DNA of 64,000 nt from Bradyrhizobium sp. LMTR 3 (GTDB lineage: Bacteria > Pseudomonadota > Alphaproteobacteria > Rhizobiales > Xanthobacteraceae). The stretch spans positions 62,001-126,000 of the forward strand of contig NZ_MAXC01000051.1 of NCBI RefSeq assembly GCF_001693485.1. The letters run 5' to 3'. Made by a program: the position numbers and the translations under genes. Positions 1-7,644 of this stretch are shown here, in pieces. The notes under the pieces were generated by a model. The model had not been told where the DNA came from. It worked only from the letters and a program-made list of their open reading frames with translations, and ran no database searches. Each line of letters begins with the position of its first letter. Within the stretch, counting starts at the first letter, position 1.

Positions 1-74
1 CGCAGTTACCCTGGAAGCTCGACGCCGATCGCGAGCACTATCTCGAAGGCTTTCGCCGCGCCGGATTGGAATGA
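1..74 (+). CDS. C-terminal end of an upstream gene (partial)
   Basis: The frame that ends in TGA at 72-74 is open to the left edge and reads 23 residues, ending in HYLEGFRRAGLE. This ending resembles the C-terminus of rhizobial adenylate/guanylate cyclases that carry TPR repeats, which often finish with a similar YLEGLRKAGL tail. That is a memory-based resemblance over very few residues, so the product is only a guess. The gene converges on the secreted protein that ends at 95. Confidence 0.45.
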   Translation, partial: QLPWKLDADREHYLEGFRRAGLE

Positions 75-94
75 GCTTCCGCGCCCCGCCTCGC

Positions 95-1147
95 TTACTG
101 CTGCTTTTCCCAAAACGACAGCAACCCCTGCGAGGCCGAACCTCCGATCACACAGGGAATGCCGACTGCGACCTGCCCTAACGCAGCCGCAGAGACGCAG
201 CCGAGCGCAACCGCGCCGACGCCGACCTGACCCCAGAAGCTGAGATCCCGGCGGCTATCGGAGCCCTTGGTCTTGAGTTCATCCACGGCGGCCAGCGCAT
301 CCTTGCGAAGAGCAGCGATCTGCACTGTGTCCGCCGCCTCAACTACTTCGGCAAGCGGTGCCTTGACCGCCACCGGTTGCCTTGCAAGTTCGCTGCGGAG
401 GTATTCGCGCAAGCTTGCATCACGAATCGCGTAGCTTGCCAACGTATAGCGCGCCATGCTTCCGACCGTCAGCTTGTCGACCGTGTCGCGGCTCTTGCTC
501 CATGGCAGCATCTGGATAATGCGCTGGATCGGGGCATGCGAGCCGGTCGCAAAATAGTAACCCCACAGCGTATCCAGCAAATCCTGGTTGCTCGCCAATG
601 TGAGCGTCGTGTTCAGCTTGCGCTCGTCCTTGGCAAACGGATTCTTGGTGAAGGCGCCGCGCAACTTGTCCATCATGCCGGGCTTCACTTCTTCCAGCGG
701 GATGTCGGCCAAAGTCGGCAGCTTGCCTGCCAGATAGCTGTCGATCATGACCCGCCGGCCCGGCATTCGTGGCGCGACCCGGCGCAGAACGTTTCTCCAG
801 TCAGGCAGCCCCGAATAGGCGATGGCGCGGACGATCACCCATTCGTCTTCCGGCCGAACCGGGAAGAAACTGGCAATGAGTTGCTCGGCCTTGGCGGGGT
901 TGGAGCCAATCGCACCGGCGATAAAGCCCAGGTAAATGCCGGCGTTCTCCGGCTCCTTGAATGTTTGCGAGTGAAACAGCACCCGCACGGCTGCGGGGAC
1001 ATGTGCATAGTCCGGCTTGGCGCGGTAGTTATAGATCCACTGCTGGACTACCCCGAGCGAGGCGCGCGGATCGACCTCCGGCGCCTTCTCTGCGTGCGCG
1101 GGCTGAATCAGCATGAGCGCAGCGGCAACGAAGGCGGCATATCGCAT
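95..1147 (-). CDS. Secreted protein of unknown function
   Basis: A 350-residue protein I do not recognise. The start at 1147 is chosen because MRYAAFVAAALMLIQPAHA is a clear Sec signal peptide with an AHA cleavage site and a GGAG ribosome site lies just upstream; the frame also runs upstream as Arg-rich sequence that is probably not translated. The mature part is mixed helical with no motif I can name. The last 45 residues form a Gly/Ala/Val-rich stretch with two cysteines, which could be a hydrophobic hairpin or a membrane-interacting tail. It is divergent from the BamA-like gene with about 240 bp between them, so a link to the envelope is possible but unproven. Confidence 0.75.
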   Translation of the reverse strand: MRYAAFVAAALMLIQPAHAEKAPEVDPRASLGVVQQWIYNYRAKPDYAHVPAAVRVLFHSQTFKEPENAGIYLGFIAGAIGSNPAKAEQLIASFFPVRPEDEWVIVRAIAYSGLPDWRNVLRRVAPRMPGRRVMIDSYLAGKLPTLADIPLEEVKPGMMDKLRGAFTKNPFAKDERKLNTTLTLASNQDLLDTLWGYYFATGSHAPIQRIIQMLPWSKSRDTVDKLTVGSMARYTLASYAIRDASLREYLRSELARQPVAVKAPLAEVVEAADTVQIAALRKDALAAVDELKTKGSDSRRDLSFWGQVGVGAVALGCVSAAALGQVAVGIPCVIGGSASQGLLSFWEKQQ

Positions 1148-1385
1148 GTGATGCTCCTGCGAGCGTCGACGCCTGCGCGGGTTCCTGCGCGAGCGTCCGA
1201 GGCTCTCTCGATGGCGAAGCATGAAGCGTGCATTGCGACAATTCTGAGAAAATCGGCATTAACAGAAGGCGTCTAAATTGTGGCGCCTCGCGAAAAACTC
1301 GCCCGCAACTCACCTTATCCCAGACATTTTTTCGCCCCGCGCGGGCAATTCGATCTCAGCCCATTAACTGGGAGTCCGGCGGGAC

Positions 1386-3731
1386 GTGGAGATCAGACGC
1401 ATCACGCAGCGCAACCGATCGTTCCGATCCGGGGCGGCCGTTTGCCGGCTTGCCGGCGCCCTCGGCTTGATTTTCACCACGCCGGCCGTCGCCGAAGCCG
1501 CGCCTCCATCGCAAGATACGATCATCGTCGAAGGCAACCGCCGCGTCGACGCCGAGACCGTACGCTCACACTTTCACGCAAGCCTTGATGGGCATTTCGA
1601 TGACGCTGCGCGTGATGCGGCGCTGAAAGCACTGATCGCAACCGGCCTGTTCGAGAAAGTTTCCATCGAACGCGCCGGTGACCGGCTTGTCGTGCACCTG
1701 TCCGAAGCGCCTGTACTCGACCGCGTCGCATTCGAAGGCAACAGGAAAGTCAAGGACGCCGATCTCGCCGCCGCCATCGAGTCAAAGCCGCGCGGCTCGC
1801 TGCAACGCGCCACCGTGCAGTCCGACGTCGGCCGCATCATCGAGGCCTACCGGCGTGTCGGCCGCGCCGAGGTCAGCGTCGATCCGCAAATCATCGACCG
1901 CGGCAACGGCCGGGTCGACCTCATCTATGCCGTAACGGAGGGCGCAAAGACTCCAGTGCGACAGATCGATTTCACGGGCAACAAGGCCTTCGGCAAGCGA
2001 CAGCTCAGCGCCGTGATCAAGACCTCCGCCACCCATATGCTGAGCTTTCTGACCGGCGGTAACGTCTACGATCCCAACCGCGTCGCGCAAGACCAGGAAC
2101 AGCTACGGCTCTACTACCGCAGCAAAGGTTACGCCGATGTCAGCGTCTCATCGGCAAAGGCGGAGTATGATCCGACGACGAAGGGGTTCACGCTGAGCTT
2201 CGCAATCGACGAAGGCCCGCTTTATCACTTCCGGGAAGTCAGCGTCGCCTGCAACGTTCCGGGCATGGACTGCGACAAGCTTCGTGGCCTTCCCACCGCC
2301 CATCCAGGCGCGGTGTTCGACGGCAACACCCTGGACAAGACCACGGAGCTGCTGGCGGTCGAAATGGCGAAGCTCGGCTATCCCTTTGCCCAGGCGACGC
2401 CGCGACTCACCCGCGATGCCGCAGCACAACGCATCGACGTTGCGTTCGTGATCGAACAGGGGCCTCGAGCCTATGTCGAGCGGATCGAAATTCACGGCAA
2501 CACGCGAACCCGCGATTACGTGATCCGGCGCGAATTCGATATCGCAGAAGGTGATCCCTACAACAAGACATTGATAGATCGGGCCGAACGGCGCCTGAAA
2601 AACTTGAACTACTTCAAGACGGTGAAAATATCGAATCGGCCTGGCTCGGCGCCCGATCATGTCATCCTCGACGTCGAGGCGGTTGACCAGGCAACCGGTG
2701 ATTTCAACATCGCTGGCGGCTACTCGACAGTCGATGGTGCACTTGTGGAGGTCAAAGTAGGCGAGCGAAATTTCTACGGCACGGGCAAGAATGTGCAGGC
2801 CACCTTCACCTACGGCCAATATGCGCGCGGCATCAACCTGGCGGCGTCCGAGCCGTATTTTCTCGGCACCAAGGTCGCCGCCGGAATCGAACTTTTCGGG
2901 CGCCAGAACGACGCCAATAGCTACCAATCCTACGGCAGCACCACCTACGGCGCGAGGCTGCAACTGGGCACGCCGATCAACGAGGAACTCGGCGTGCAGT
3001 GGCGCTACTCGATCTACAATCAGAACATCACGCTATCGCCGAACAGCTCCGGCCTGACGCCCTCGTTGGCTGTCCGGCAGGCGGCCGCCGCCGGCCCGAC
3101 ATGGGTCTCCGCCCCCGGCAGTACGACGACCTACAGTACGCTCGACAACACAAAGAGCCCAACCAGCGGAATCAGATCGCAGCTCAGCCAGGATCTGGCT
3201 GGACTAGGCGGCGACGTAAAATTCCTGAAGACCACGGAAGACGTGCGCTATTACAAATCGCTCAATAGCGACCTGGTCGGCATGGTGCGCGCCCAGGGCG
3301 GCTACGTTACCGGTTGGGGCGGCCAGCGGGTGCCGCTGATGAACAACTTCTTCGGCGGCCCAACCATGGTGCGTGGCTTTGCTCCCAACGGCTTCGGCCC
3401 ACGCGACCTGACGCCGGGCACCACGATGGATAATGTCGGCGGCAGCGCCTACTGGGCAACGACCGCCGAACTGCAGAGCGCGGTTCCCGGCGTGCCCAAC
3501 GAATACGGCCTCAGGGCCACAGCCTTCGTCGACGCCGGAAGCGTATTCCGCTACAGCGGATCGACGGCATCGCTTCAGGTCGCCAACAAGAATGTCGTGC
3601 GCTCGTCGGTCGGTGCCGGCCTGACCTGGGCCTCGCCATTCGGCGCCTTGACCGTCGACTACGCCGTACCGTTGACGAAGGCGGCCTATGACGTGGTGCA
3701 GCCTCTGCGCTTCAGCGCGGGAGGGTTTTGA
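1386..3731 (+). CDS. bamA: BamA/Omp85-family outer-membrane assembly protein
   Basis: A 781-residue Omp85 protein, expected in the outer membrane to insert beta-barrel proteins. The frame opens at GTG 1386. A signal sequence (residues about 20-42, ending AEAAPP) is followed by repeated POTRA domains (from about 45 to 420, with recurrent I-x-V/F-x-GN-x-R/K strands such as VEGNRRV, FEGNRKV, FTGNKAF and IHGNTRT) and a C-terminal surface-antigen barrel. The barrel carries the FFGGPTMVRGF segment, a form of the family's lid-lock motif, and the chain ends in Phe as beta-barrel proteins do. The canonical alphaproteobacterial bamA sits between rseP and lpxD; this one does not, so it is likely a paralogue. 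Its end overlaps the convergent gene by 20 bp. Confidence 0.93.
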   Translation: MEIRRITQRNRSFRSGAAVCRLAGALGLIFTTPAVAEAAPPSQDTIIVEGNRRVDAETVRSHFHASLDGHFDDAARDAALKALIATGLFEKVSIERAGDRLVVHLSEAPVLDRVAFEGNRKVKDADLAAAIESKPRGSLQRATVQSDVGRIIEAYRRVGRAEVSVDPQIIDRGNGRVDLIYAVTEGAKTPVRQIDFTGNKAFGKRQLSAVIKTSATHMLSFLTGGNVYDPNRVAQDQEQLRLYYRSKGYADVSVSSAKAEYDPTTKGFTLSFAIDEGPLYHFREVSVACNVPGMDCDKLRGLPTAHPGAVFDGNTLDKTTELLAVEMAKLGYPFAQATPRLTRDAAAQRIDVAFVIEQGPRAYVERIEIHGNTRTRDYVIRREFDIAEGDPYNKTLIDRAERRLKNLNYFKTVKISNRPGSAPDHVILDVEAVDQATGDFNIAGGYSTVDGALVEVKVGERNFYGTGKNVQATFTYGQYARGINLAASEPYFLGTKVAAGIELFGRQNDANSYQSYGSTTYGARLQLGTPINEELGVQWRYSIYNQNITLSPNSSGLTPSLAVRQAAAAGPTWVSAPGSTTTYSTLDNTKSPTSGIRSQLSQDLAGLGGDVKFLKTTEDVRYYKSLNSDLVGMVRAQGGYVTGWGGQRVPLMNNFFGGPTMVRGFAPNGFGPRDLTPGTTMDNVGGSAYWATTAELQSAVPGVPNEYGLRATAFVDAGSVFRYSGSTASLQVANKNVVRSSVGAGLTWASPFGALTVDYAVPLTKAAYDVVQPLRFSAGGF

Positions 3732-4287
3732 CAGGGACGGGATGCTCCGTCGCGAACCCGTACAACAGCGCCAACCGGTCGAGGCATTCGCGCAATCGCC
3801 TTGAAAAATAGTCATGCCATCGCTTGGTACGCAGTCCCCTCCGCTCGCCGACCTGTTCCATGGTCATTCCCTGGACCAGGACGTCATGCACTAGCGCCGA
3901 GCCGTCCGCCCCAAGTTCGCGCTCGGCGCGGTTCAACCGCAGCACCGCCTTGCGTTGACCCTCGGTGATCGGTTCGCGCCGCTGCCCGCCATCGACATAT
4001 TCCCGGGTCGGATCGACCGCGCGCGGGCCGCGCTCCGCCTTCTCCCAGTCGCTCTGGAACGCCCTGCCCGCCTGGTACTGCGCCTCGTCGATCTGGCGGT
4101 GGGAATGTAACCGAGCGAGGGGGTCGTTGCGAATCGAACGCAAGGCAACGATCTTTTCGCCCGGCTCCAACGCCAGCGGATTGTCGACCTCGACCGTTGC
4201 GACTTCGGCATTGCGTAACAAATCGCGCGACCTTCGGTCATGCGCCTTGGCGGGATCGTATGGCTTTCGGCGTTTGGCTCTCGGCAT
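3712..4287 (-). CDS. DUF6456-like putative DNA-associated protein
   Basis: A 191-residue basic, soluble protein. The start at 4287 (MPRAKRRKP) has an AGGAG site; the frame extends further upstream but that part overlaps the 56-residue gene. The C-terminal 60 residues (RLNRAERELG, then VGERRGLRTKRW, then LRECLDRLALLYG) resemble the end of DUF6456 proteins of alphaproteobacteria, where a helix-turn-helix-like segment precedes a LALDRLARHYG-type ending. It is the last gene of a leftward operon led by a GcrA-like gene. Function unknown; a role with DNA or sigma factor is inferred. Its 3' end overlaps the convergent bamA by 20 bp. Confidence 0.7.
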   Translation of the reverse strand: MPRAKRRKPYDPAKAHDRRSRDLLRNAEVATVEVDNPLALEPGEKIVALRSIRNDPLARLHSHRQIDEAQYQAGRAFQSDWEKAERGPRAVDPTREYVDGGQRREPITEGQRKAVLRLNRAERELGADGSALVHDVLVQGMTMEQVGERRGLRTKRWHDYFSRRLRECLDRLALLYGFATEHPVPVKTLPR

Positions 4288-4334
4288 CTGATGTGCTCCT
4301 TGAAAACAGTGAATTCCGGTATCGACCCGAAGTT

Positions 4335-4505
4335 CTATTCGGTTGACGTGCTCGATATCTCGTCGCGCAGCAATTCGGACAATTCGCGCCGGCGGCCGCA
4401 GCCCTCCGGCTGAAGTCCGATCAGCGCACTCAGGTGAGCGATTCGATGGCGGCGCGGCAGCCGTTTCAGCCTGTCGACCAAGCATGTGACAGCAGCGTGC
4501 GTCAT
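4335..4505 (-). CDS. 56-residue Arg-rich protein, translationally coupled
   Basis: A small frame whose ATG (4503-4505) overlaps the stop codon of the GcrA-like gene as ATGA, the usual arrangement for translational coupling. It encodes 56 residues with an Arg-rich centre (RLKRLPRRHR and CGRRREL), one cysteine in each half and an acidic Ser/Thr-rich end. It lies 47 bp upstream of the DUF6456-like gene, so it is the middle gene of the operon. No homologue is known to me. The support is position and overlap rather than sequence similarity. Confidence 0.55.
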   Translation of the reverse strand: MTHAAVTCLVDRLKRLPRRHRIAHLSALIGLQPEGCGRRRELSELLRDEISSTSTE

Positions 4506-5035
4506 GCCGTCTCCAACATCCGCAGCAGAGCGGTGCTCACCGCGTAGTCGGACGGCACGACCGGGTTGCGACTCAAATGAAAATGCGGCGTGCAGTAAGC
4601 CGAACCCGGGCGGCGCGGATGACCGCAGAAAGTAATATCCTCACTCTCCTCATCGCCGCCATAGGGATAGCGGCAGTCACCACTCTCCAGCTCGGCCAGG
4701 GAGATATGCCGTGGCTCGATCGCAGCGCAGCGCAGCTTGAGCGGCTTGATCTCCTTAAACAACGGCACCGGCCAGACAAGCGCAGACGTCCTGGAATCGC
4801 TGGCACGAGGTTCTCCGATGTCGTGCAGGTCCGCCGGCTTGGTGGGCATAGACGGTTGCAGGCGATCGTCAGCTCCTAGTCCGAGGCGCCGTGCGCGCCC
4901 GAGCGCTGCACTGCGAGTGTAGAACGTATTGAATCGTGAATTGATCGCTCGCGCGGCCTCCGAATAGCTCATGCCTTTGGCAAGAAATTCCCGCAGCGCG
5001 TCCGAGTGCTCGGGCGCCCAGTTCGACAGTTCCAT
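4502..5035 (-). CDS. GcrA-like cell-cycle regulator family protein
   Basis: A 177-residue protein with the two ends of the GcrA family: an N-terminal helix-turn-helix (NWAPEHSDALREFLAKGMS, then SRFNTFYTRSAALGRARRLGL) and a C-terminal Cys/His segment (CRYPYGG, FCGHPRRPGSAYCTPH). GcrA of Caulobacter binds sigma-70 RNA polymerase at methylated promoters. The middle is a variable linker. The start at 5035 is supported by AAGGA upstream. The first gene of a leftward operon, it is divergent from an S24 repressor and shares its operator region. Chromosomal GcrA has a conserved core locus; this copy, beside a CI-like repressor, is more likely an accessory paralogue of the type also found in phages. 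Confidence 0.85.
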   Translation of the reverse strand: MELSNWAPEHSDALREFLAKGMSYSEAARAINSRFNTFYTRSAALGRARRLGLGADDRLQPSMPTKPADLHDIGEPRASDSRTSALVWPVPLFKEIKPLKLRCAAIEPRHISLAELESGDCRYPYGGDEESEDITFCGHPRRPGSAYCTPHFHLSRNPVVPSDYAVSTALLRMLETA

Positions 5036-5081
5036 CTTGTTGTCCTTGCTCTTGTCAACGCCGCCCGACGCCGGCAATCAA

Positions 5082-5098
5082 TTTCTGATATTCCGAAA
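5082..5098. promoter_or_regulatory. Operator palindrome O1
   Basis: TTTCTGATATTCCGAAA matches the palindromic consensus TTTCnGAnnnTCnGAAA that occurs five times around the S24 repressor gene. It lies 46 bp upstream of the GcrA-like start. On the minus strand a TTGACT hexamer (5108-5103) precedes it at promoter distance, so a bound repressor would block that promoter. This is read by eye; binding is inferred. Confidence 0.75.
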
Positions 5099-5114
5099 TG
5101 AAAGTCAAGCTTGA

Positions 5115-5131
5115 TTTCTGATAATCGGAAC
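5115..5131. promoter_or_regulatory. Operator palindrome O2
   Basis: TTTCTGATAATCGGAAC is a copy of TTTCnGAnnnTCnGAAA with the final base changed. It starts 33 bp after O1 and 25 bp before O3. It follows a TTGATT hexamer (5111-5116) that could be the -35 of the rightward repressor promoter, so it would cover the spacer of that promoter. Confidence 0.7.
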
Positions 5132-5139
5132 TGATATCG

Positions 5140-5156
5140 TTTCTGAAAGTCGGAAA
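5140..5156. promoter_or_regulatory. Operator palindrome O3
   Basis: TTTCTGAAAGTCGGAAA is a perfect match to the TTTCnGAnnnTCnGAAA consensus. It ends 9 bp before the repressor ATG and overlaps the ribosome site (GGAAAGG), so it could give autoregulation at transcription and even affect the leader. Confidence 0.75.
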
Positions 5157-5165
5157 GGTGTGATC

Positions 5166-5804
5166 ATGCTGGACATCAGGTTGATCGAGCGGGGCCTGGA
5201 AAAGCCGGGCAAGACCAAGGGCGGATTGGCCGCCGCGATGGGCGTTCGTCCCGGCGCGGTTTCCGAAATCCTGTCCGGGATACGGCTGATTAAGGCGTCT
5301 GAAATCGCGCCTATCATCGAATATCTCGAACTGAATTCGGTGCCGATCATGGGGCGGGTGGGCGCGGGCGCCTCGATCGAGCCGGAACACGAGCAGGTGC
5401 CGCCGGAAGGCCTCGGCGAGGTCGAATTGCCCTTTCCGATCGCGGAAGAAACCATCGCCTTCGAGGTAGCCGGCGATTCCATGCTGCCAAAGTACGAAAA
5501 TGGCGATGTTATCGTCGTCTATCGCGAGCAGCGCCACCCGCTGTCGAGCTTCTACGGCGAGGAAGCCGCGGTCCGTCTGAAGACCGGCGAGCGTTATCTG
5601 AAGACGATCGAGCGCGGAAAATCCCCGGCGTCGGTCAACCTGACGAGCTTCAATGCCAAGCCGATCACCGGCGTAAAGCTGGAATGGATCGGCGAGATCT
5701 GCGTCACCCTGCCGAGGGGCCAGATCGAACGATTGCGCAACAAGGCGGCGGCCCGCTCGCGCAAGGCAGCAAGGGCGACCGGCGGACGCACGGCGGAAAA
5801 GTAA
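5166..5804 (+). CDS. LexA/CI-like repressor, S24 peptidase family
   Basis: A 212-residue repressor with an N-terminal XRE-type helix-turn-helix (about 17-55) and a C-terminal S24 self-cleavage domain. Catalytic Ser105 lies in VAGDSMLPKYENGD and the partner lysine is probably Lys146 in ERYLKTI. An Ala-Gly pair in GRVGAGAS (67-68) fits the cleavage site. Such proteins act as dimers and are inactivated by RecA-stimulated self-cleavage. ATG 5166 is preferred over GTG 5160 because GGAAAGG is then well spaced. The C-terminal 25 residues are Lys/Arg/Ala-rich. Five palindromes flank the gene and are its likely targets. The host LexA usually binds a GTTC-type direct repeat in this group, so this is a separate regulator. 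Confidence 0.9.
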   Translation: MLDIRLIERGLEKPGKTKGGLAAAMGVRPGAVSEILSGIRLIKASEIAPIIEYLELNSVPIMGRVGAGASIEPEHEQVPPEGLGEVELPFPIAEETIAFEVAGDSMLPKYENGDVIVVYREQRHPLSSFYGEEAAVRLKTGERYLKTIERGKSPASVNLTSFNAKPITGVKLEWIGEICVTLPRGQIERLRNKAAARSRKAARATGGRTAEK

Positions 5805-5876
5805 TCAAGGCAGCTTGCGCCTTCCGAATCAACAAATCCTGCCGAGGCGTGACGGCTTCGTCGACCCTGTCCGCAA

Positions 5877-5893
5877 TTTCTGTTTTTCGGAAT
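5877..5893. promoter_or_regulatory. Operator palindrome O4 (degenerate)
   Basis: TTTCTGTTTTTCGGAAT matches the TTTCnGAnnnTCnGAAA consensus except at position 7 and the last base. It lies 31 bp upstream of O5, close to the O1-O2 spacing of 33 bp. Confidence 0.55.
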
Positions 5894-5899
5894 TTTTGC

Positions 5900-5928
5900 T
5901 TGACTAATTTCCGATTTTCAGAAATACT
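5900..5928 (+). promoter_or_regulatory. Sigma-70-type promoter of the 91-residue gene
   Basis: TTGACT (5900-5905) and AATACT (5923-5928) are separated by 17 bp, a good -35/-10 pair. The O5 palindrome fills the spacer, which is the classic arrangement for repression by occlusion. The predicted start is about 35-40 bp upstream of the ATG at 5974. Confidence 0.6.
5908..5924. promoter_or_regulatory. Operator palindrome O5
   Basis: TTTCCGATTTTCAGAAA is a perfect match to TTTCnGAnnnTCnGAAA, flanked by A and T so the symmetry runs over 19 bp. It sits between the -35 and -10 hexamers of the promoter at 5900-5928. Confidence 0.75.
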
Positions 5929-5973
5929 TCTTCTGGTAGATTCCGGCGCGCGGGATAAGGTCAGATCGCCAGC

Positions 5974-6249
5974 ATGCAATATTTCGTCGTGATGATCGAC
6001 TACGGCCGCCGCGGTCGCGAGGCTATTGTCGATCCGGAAATCACAAGGCGCGAGGTCATCTCCCGGGTGGCGTCGGGCGAGTACAAGAATATCAGCTTCA
6101 TCCACGAAATCGCGGATTGCTCGGTCGAAGATGTCACGGCCGATATTCTGAACGAGGCGGCCCTTCCCGACATCGGCGCGACGGCCGCCGATCTGCAGAC
6201 CAGCCATTTCGATCACATCCGCGATCTGCGCAAGCACGAGAGAGCGTGA
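5974..6249 (+). CDS. 91-residue protein under the S24-repressor operators
   Basis: A small acidic protein (MQYFVVMIDYGRRGREAIVD at the start, then ITRREVISRVASGEY and a C-terminal helical, charged part). I do not recognise a family. Two operator palindromes and a good promoter lie directly upstream and no other gene follows closely, so it appears to be a dedicated target of the S24 repressor and possibly its effector output, for example a DNA-damage-induced factor. Its ribosome site is weak (AAGG at about -17). Confidence 0.7.
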   Translation: MQYFVVMIDYGRRGREAIVDPEITRREVISRVASGEYKNISFIHEIADCSVEDVTADILNEAALPDIGATAADLQTSHFDHIRDLRKHERA

Positions 6250-6414
6250 TCACGTTCGGTCGCGCTATTCCCTCAAAACATTGTGATTGCCGGGCGGGCT
6301 TTAATCGCCGACAACTTGCTTAATTATTCTTCACGCAAAGTCTATTCCGACGGTGCGGACAATCGCGCTAGATTCGCGATTCGATTCCTCCGACATGTAA
6401 AGTCTTAGCCAAAA

Positions 6415-7602
6415 ATGTATCCGTCAATGAAGGCCGAGCTCGCCGCGCGCGACCGCGATCTCCGACTCTGTCTGCTGCTTGGTATCGCGGCCTGGTTTCT
6501 CTTTCTGGATCACGTCCCGCACAATGCGGTGAGCCTGCTGACCATGCGCAATTTCGGCTTCAGCGGCGCCACCGACCTGTTTGTATTCATCGGCGGCTAC
6601 ACGGCCGCGATCCTCTATGGAAAGATGATACTGGAACGCGGTTTCGTCGTCTCGGCGACCCGCATTTTCAAGCGCCTGTGGCAGCTTTACGCCGCTTACG
6701 TCGTCTTGTTCGTGATCTATATCGAACTGATCGGATATGTCGCGCGCAGATCCCGTGCCCCCGAACTCATCGGCGAGTTCAATGTTACGGGGATCGTCGA
6801 CCATGCGATCCGGACGCTGATTCACGGCCTGCTGCTTCAGGCCAAGCCGCTCAATCTCGACGTGCTGCAACTGTTCATCGTGCTGATGGCGTTCTTTCCG
6901 ATCGTGCTGTTCGGCATGATGCGGCGGCCGAACCTTACGCTCGCTGGATCGATTGGTCTCTACTTCGCATCCCGCCTGCTCGACTGGAATCTGTCTTCGT
7001 TTCCGGACGGACGCTGGCATCTCAACCCGTTCTGCTGGCAGCTCCTGTTTGTGCTCGGCGCCTGGTTTGCGCTAGGCGGTGCCAGGCAGGTGCACGCCAT
7101 ACGCACCCTCCAGGGCCTCGCAATCCTGCGCGCCGCGGCATGGCTGTACCTGCTCTTTGCGCTGGTCGTCACAGTTGCAGGGAAGTTTCCACAAGCTGGC
7201 ATCGTACCGGATTTCCTGCGCGATGCCTTTCCTTCCAACGATGGGGAGAACCTTGCCCCCCACGGGGTGCTTCATTTCCTGGCGCTGGCCTTTCTCTTTA
7301 CCTACATGGTGCCGCGGAGCTGGCGCGGATTCCGATGGCAGGCGCTACAGCCGATCATGAAGTGCGGCCAGGAATGGCTGGCCGTGTTCTGCGCCGGGGT
7401 ATTTCTCTCGTTTGCCGCGCATCTCGTCCTGATCACGGGCCCGAATTCGCTTGCCTTGCATGTCCTGGTCAGCTTCGCCGGGATTTCGATCATGACAGCA
7501 ATCGCCTACTATGTGTCGTGGTCCAAACAGCAGGATCACAAGCCCGCATTCCGGACCCGGGCAATGACGGATCTGCCGAAGGAAGGCCGGTTCGCGAAGT
7601 AG
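6415..7602 (+). CDS. opgC: OpgC-like membrane acyltransferase
   Basis: A 395-residue integral membrane protein of the OpgC family, which adds succinyl groups to osmoregulated periplasmic glucans. The N-terminal part shows WFLFLDHVPHN, then TMRNFGFSGATDLFVFIGGY, the family's typical opening with a membrane His and Asp/Phe-rich segment. About ten hydrophobic segments follow up to residue 365, and the tail is short and basic. No clear ribosome site is seen; ATG 6427 is an alternative start. It is monocistronic and converges on the GH3 gene. Substrate is inferred from the family only. Confidence 0.85.
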   Translation: MYPSMKAELAARDRDLRLCLLLGIAAWFLFLDHVPHNAVSLLTMRNFGFSGATDLFVFIGGYTAAILYGKMILERGFVVSATRIFKRLWQLYAAYVVLFVIYIELIGYVARRSRAPELIGEFNVTGIVDHAIRTLIHGLLLQAKPLNLDVLQLFIVLMAFFPIVLFGMMRRPNLTLAGSIGLYFASRLLDWNLSSFPDGRWHLNPFCWQLLFVLGAWFALGGARQVHAIRTLQGLAILRAAAWLYLLFALVVTVAGKFPQAGIVPDFLRDAFPSNDGENLAPHGVLHFLALAFLFTYMVPRSWRGFRWQALQPIMKCGQEWLAVFCAGVFLSFAAHLVLITGPNSLALHVLVSFAGISIMTAIAYYVSWSKQQDHKPAFRTRAMTDLPKEGRFAK

Positions 7603-7644
7603 TTCGCGCCGGCGTCTTGCCTTCCGACCCCGCACTGCGGTCCC

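Noticed and set aside
3712..6249. A prophage or integrated element
   Set aside because: The S24 repressor and GcrA-like protein are phage-like, but no integrase, att-type repeat, tRNA or structural gene is present.
7603..7644. A small hairpin (CCGCA-C-TGCGG) between opgC and the GH3 gene
   Set aside because: The stem is only five pairs and lacks a T-run on either strand, too weak to call a terminator.
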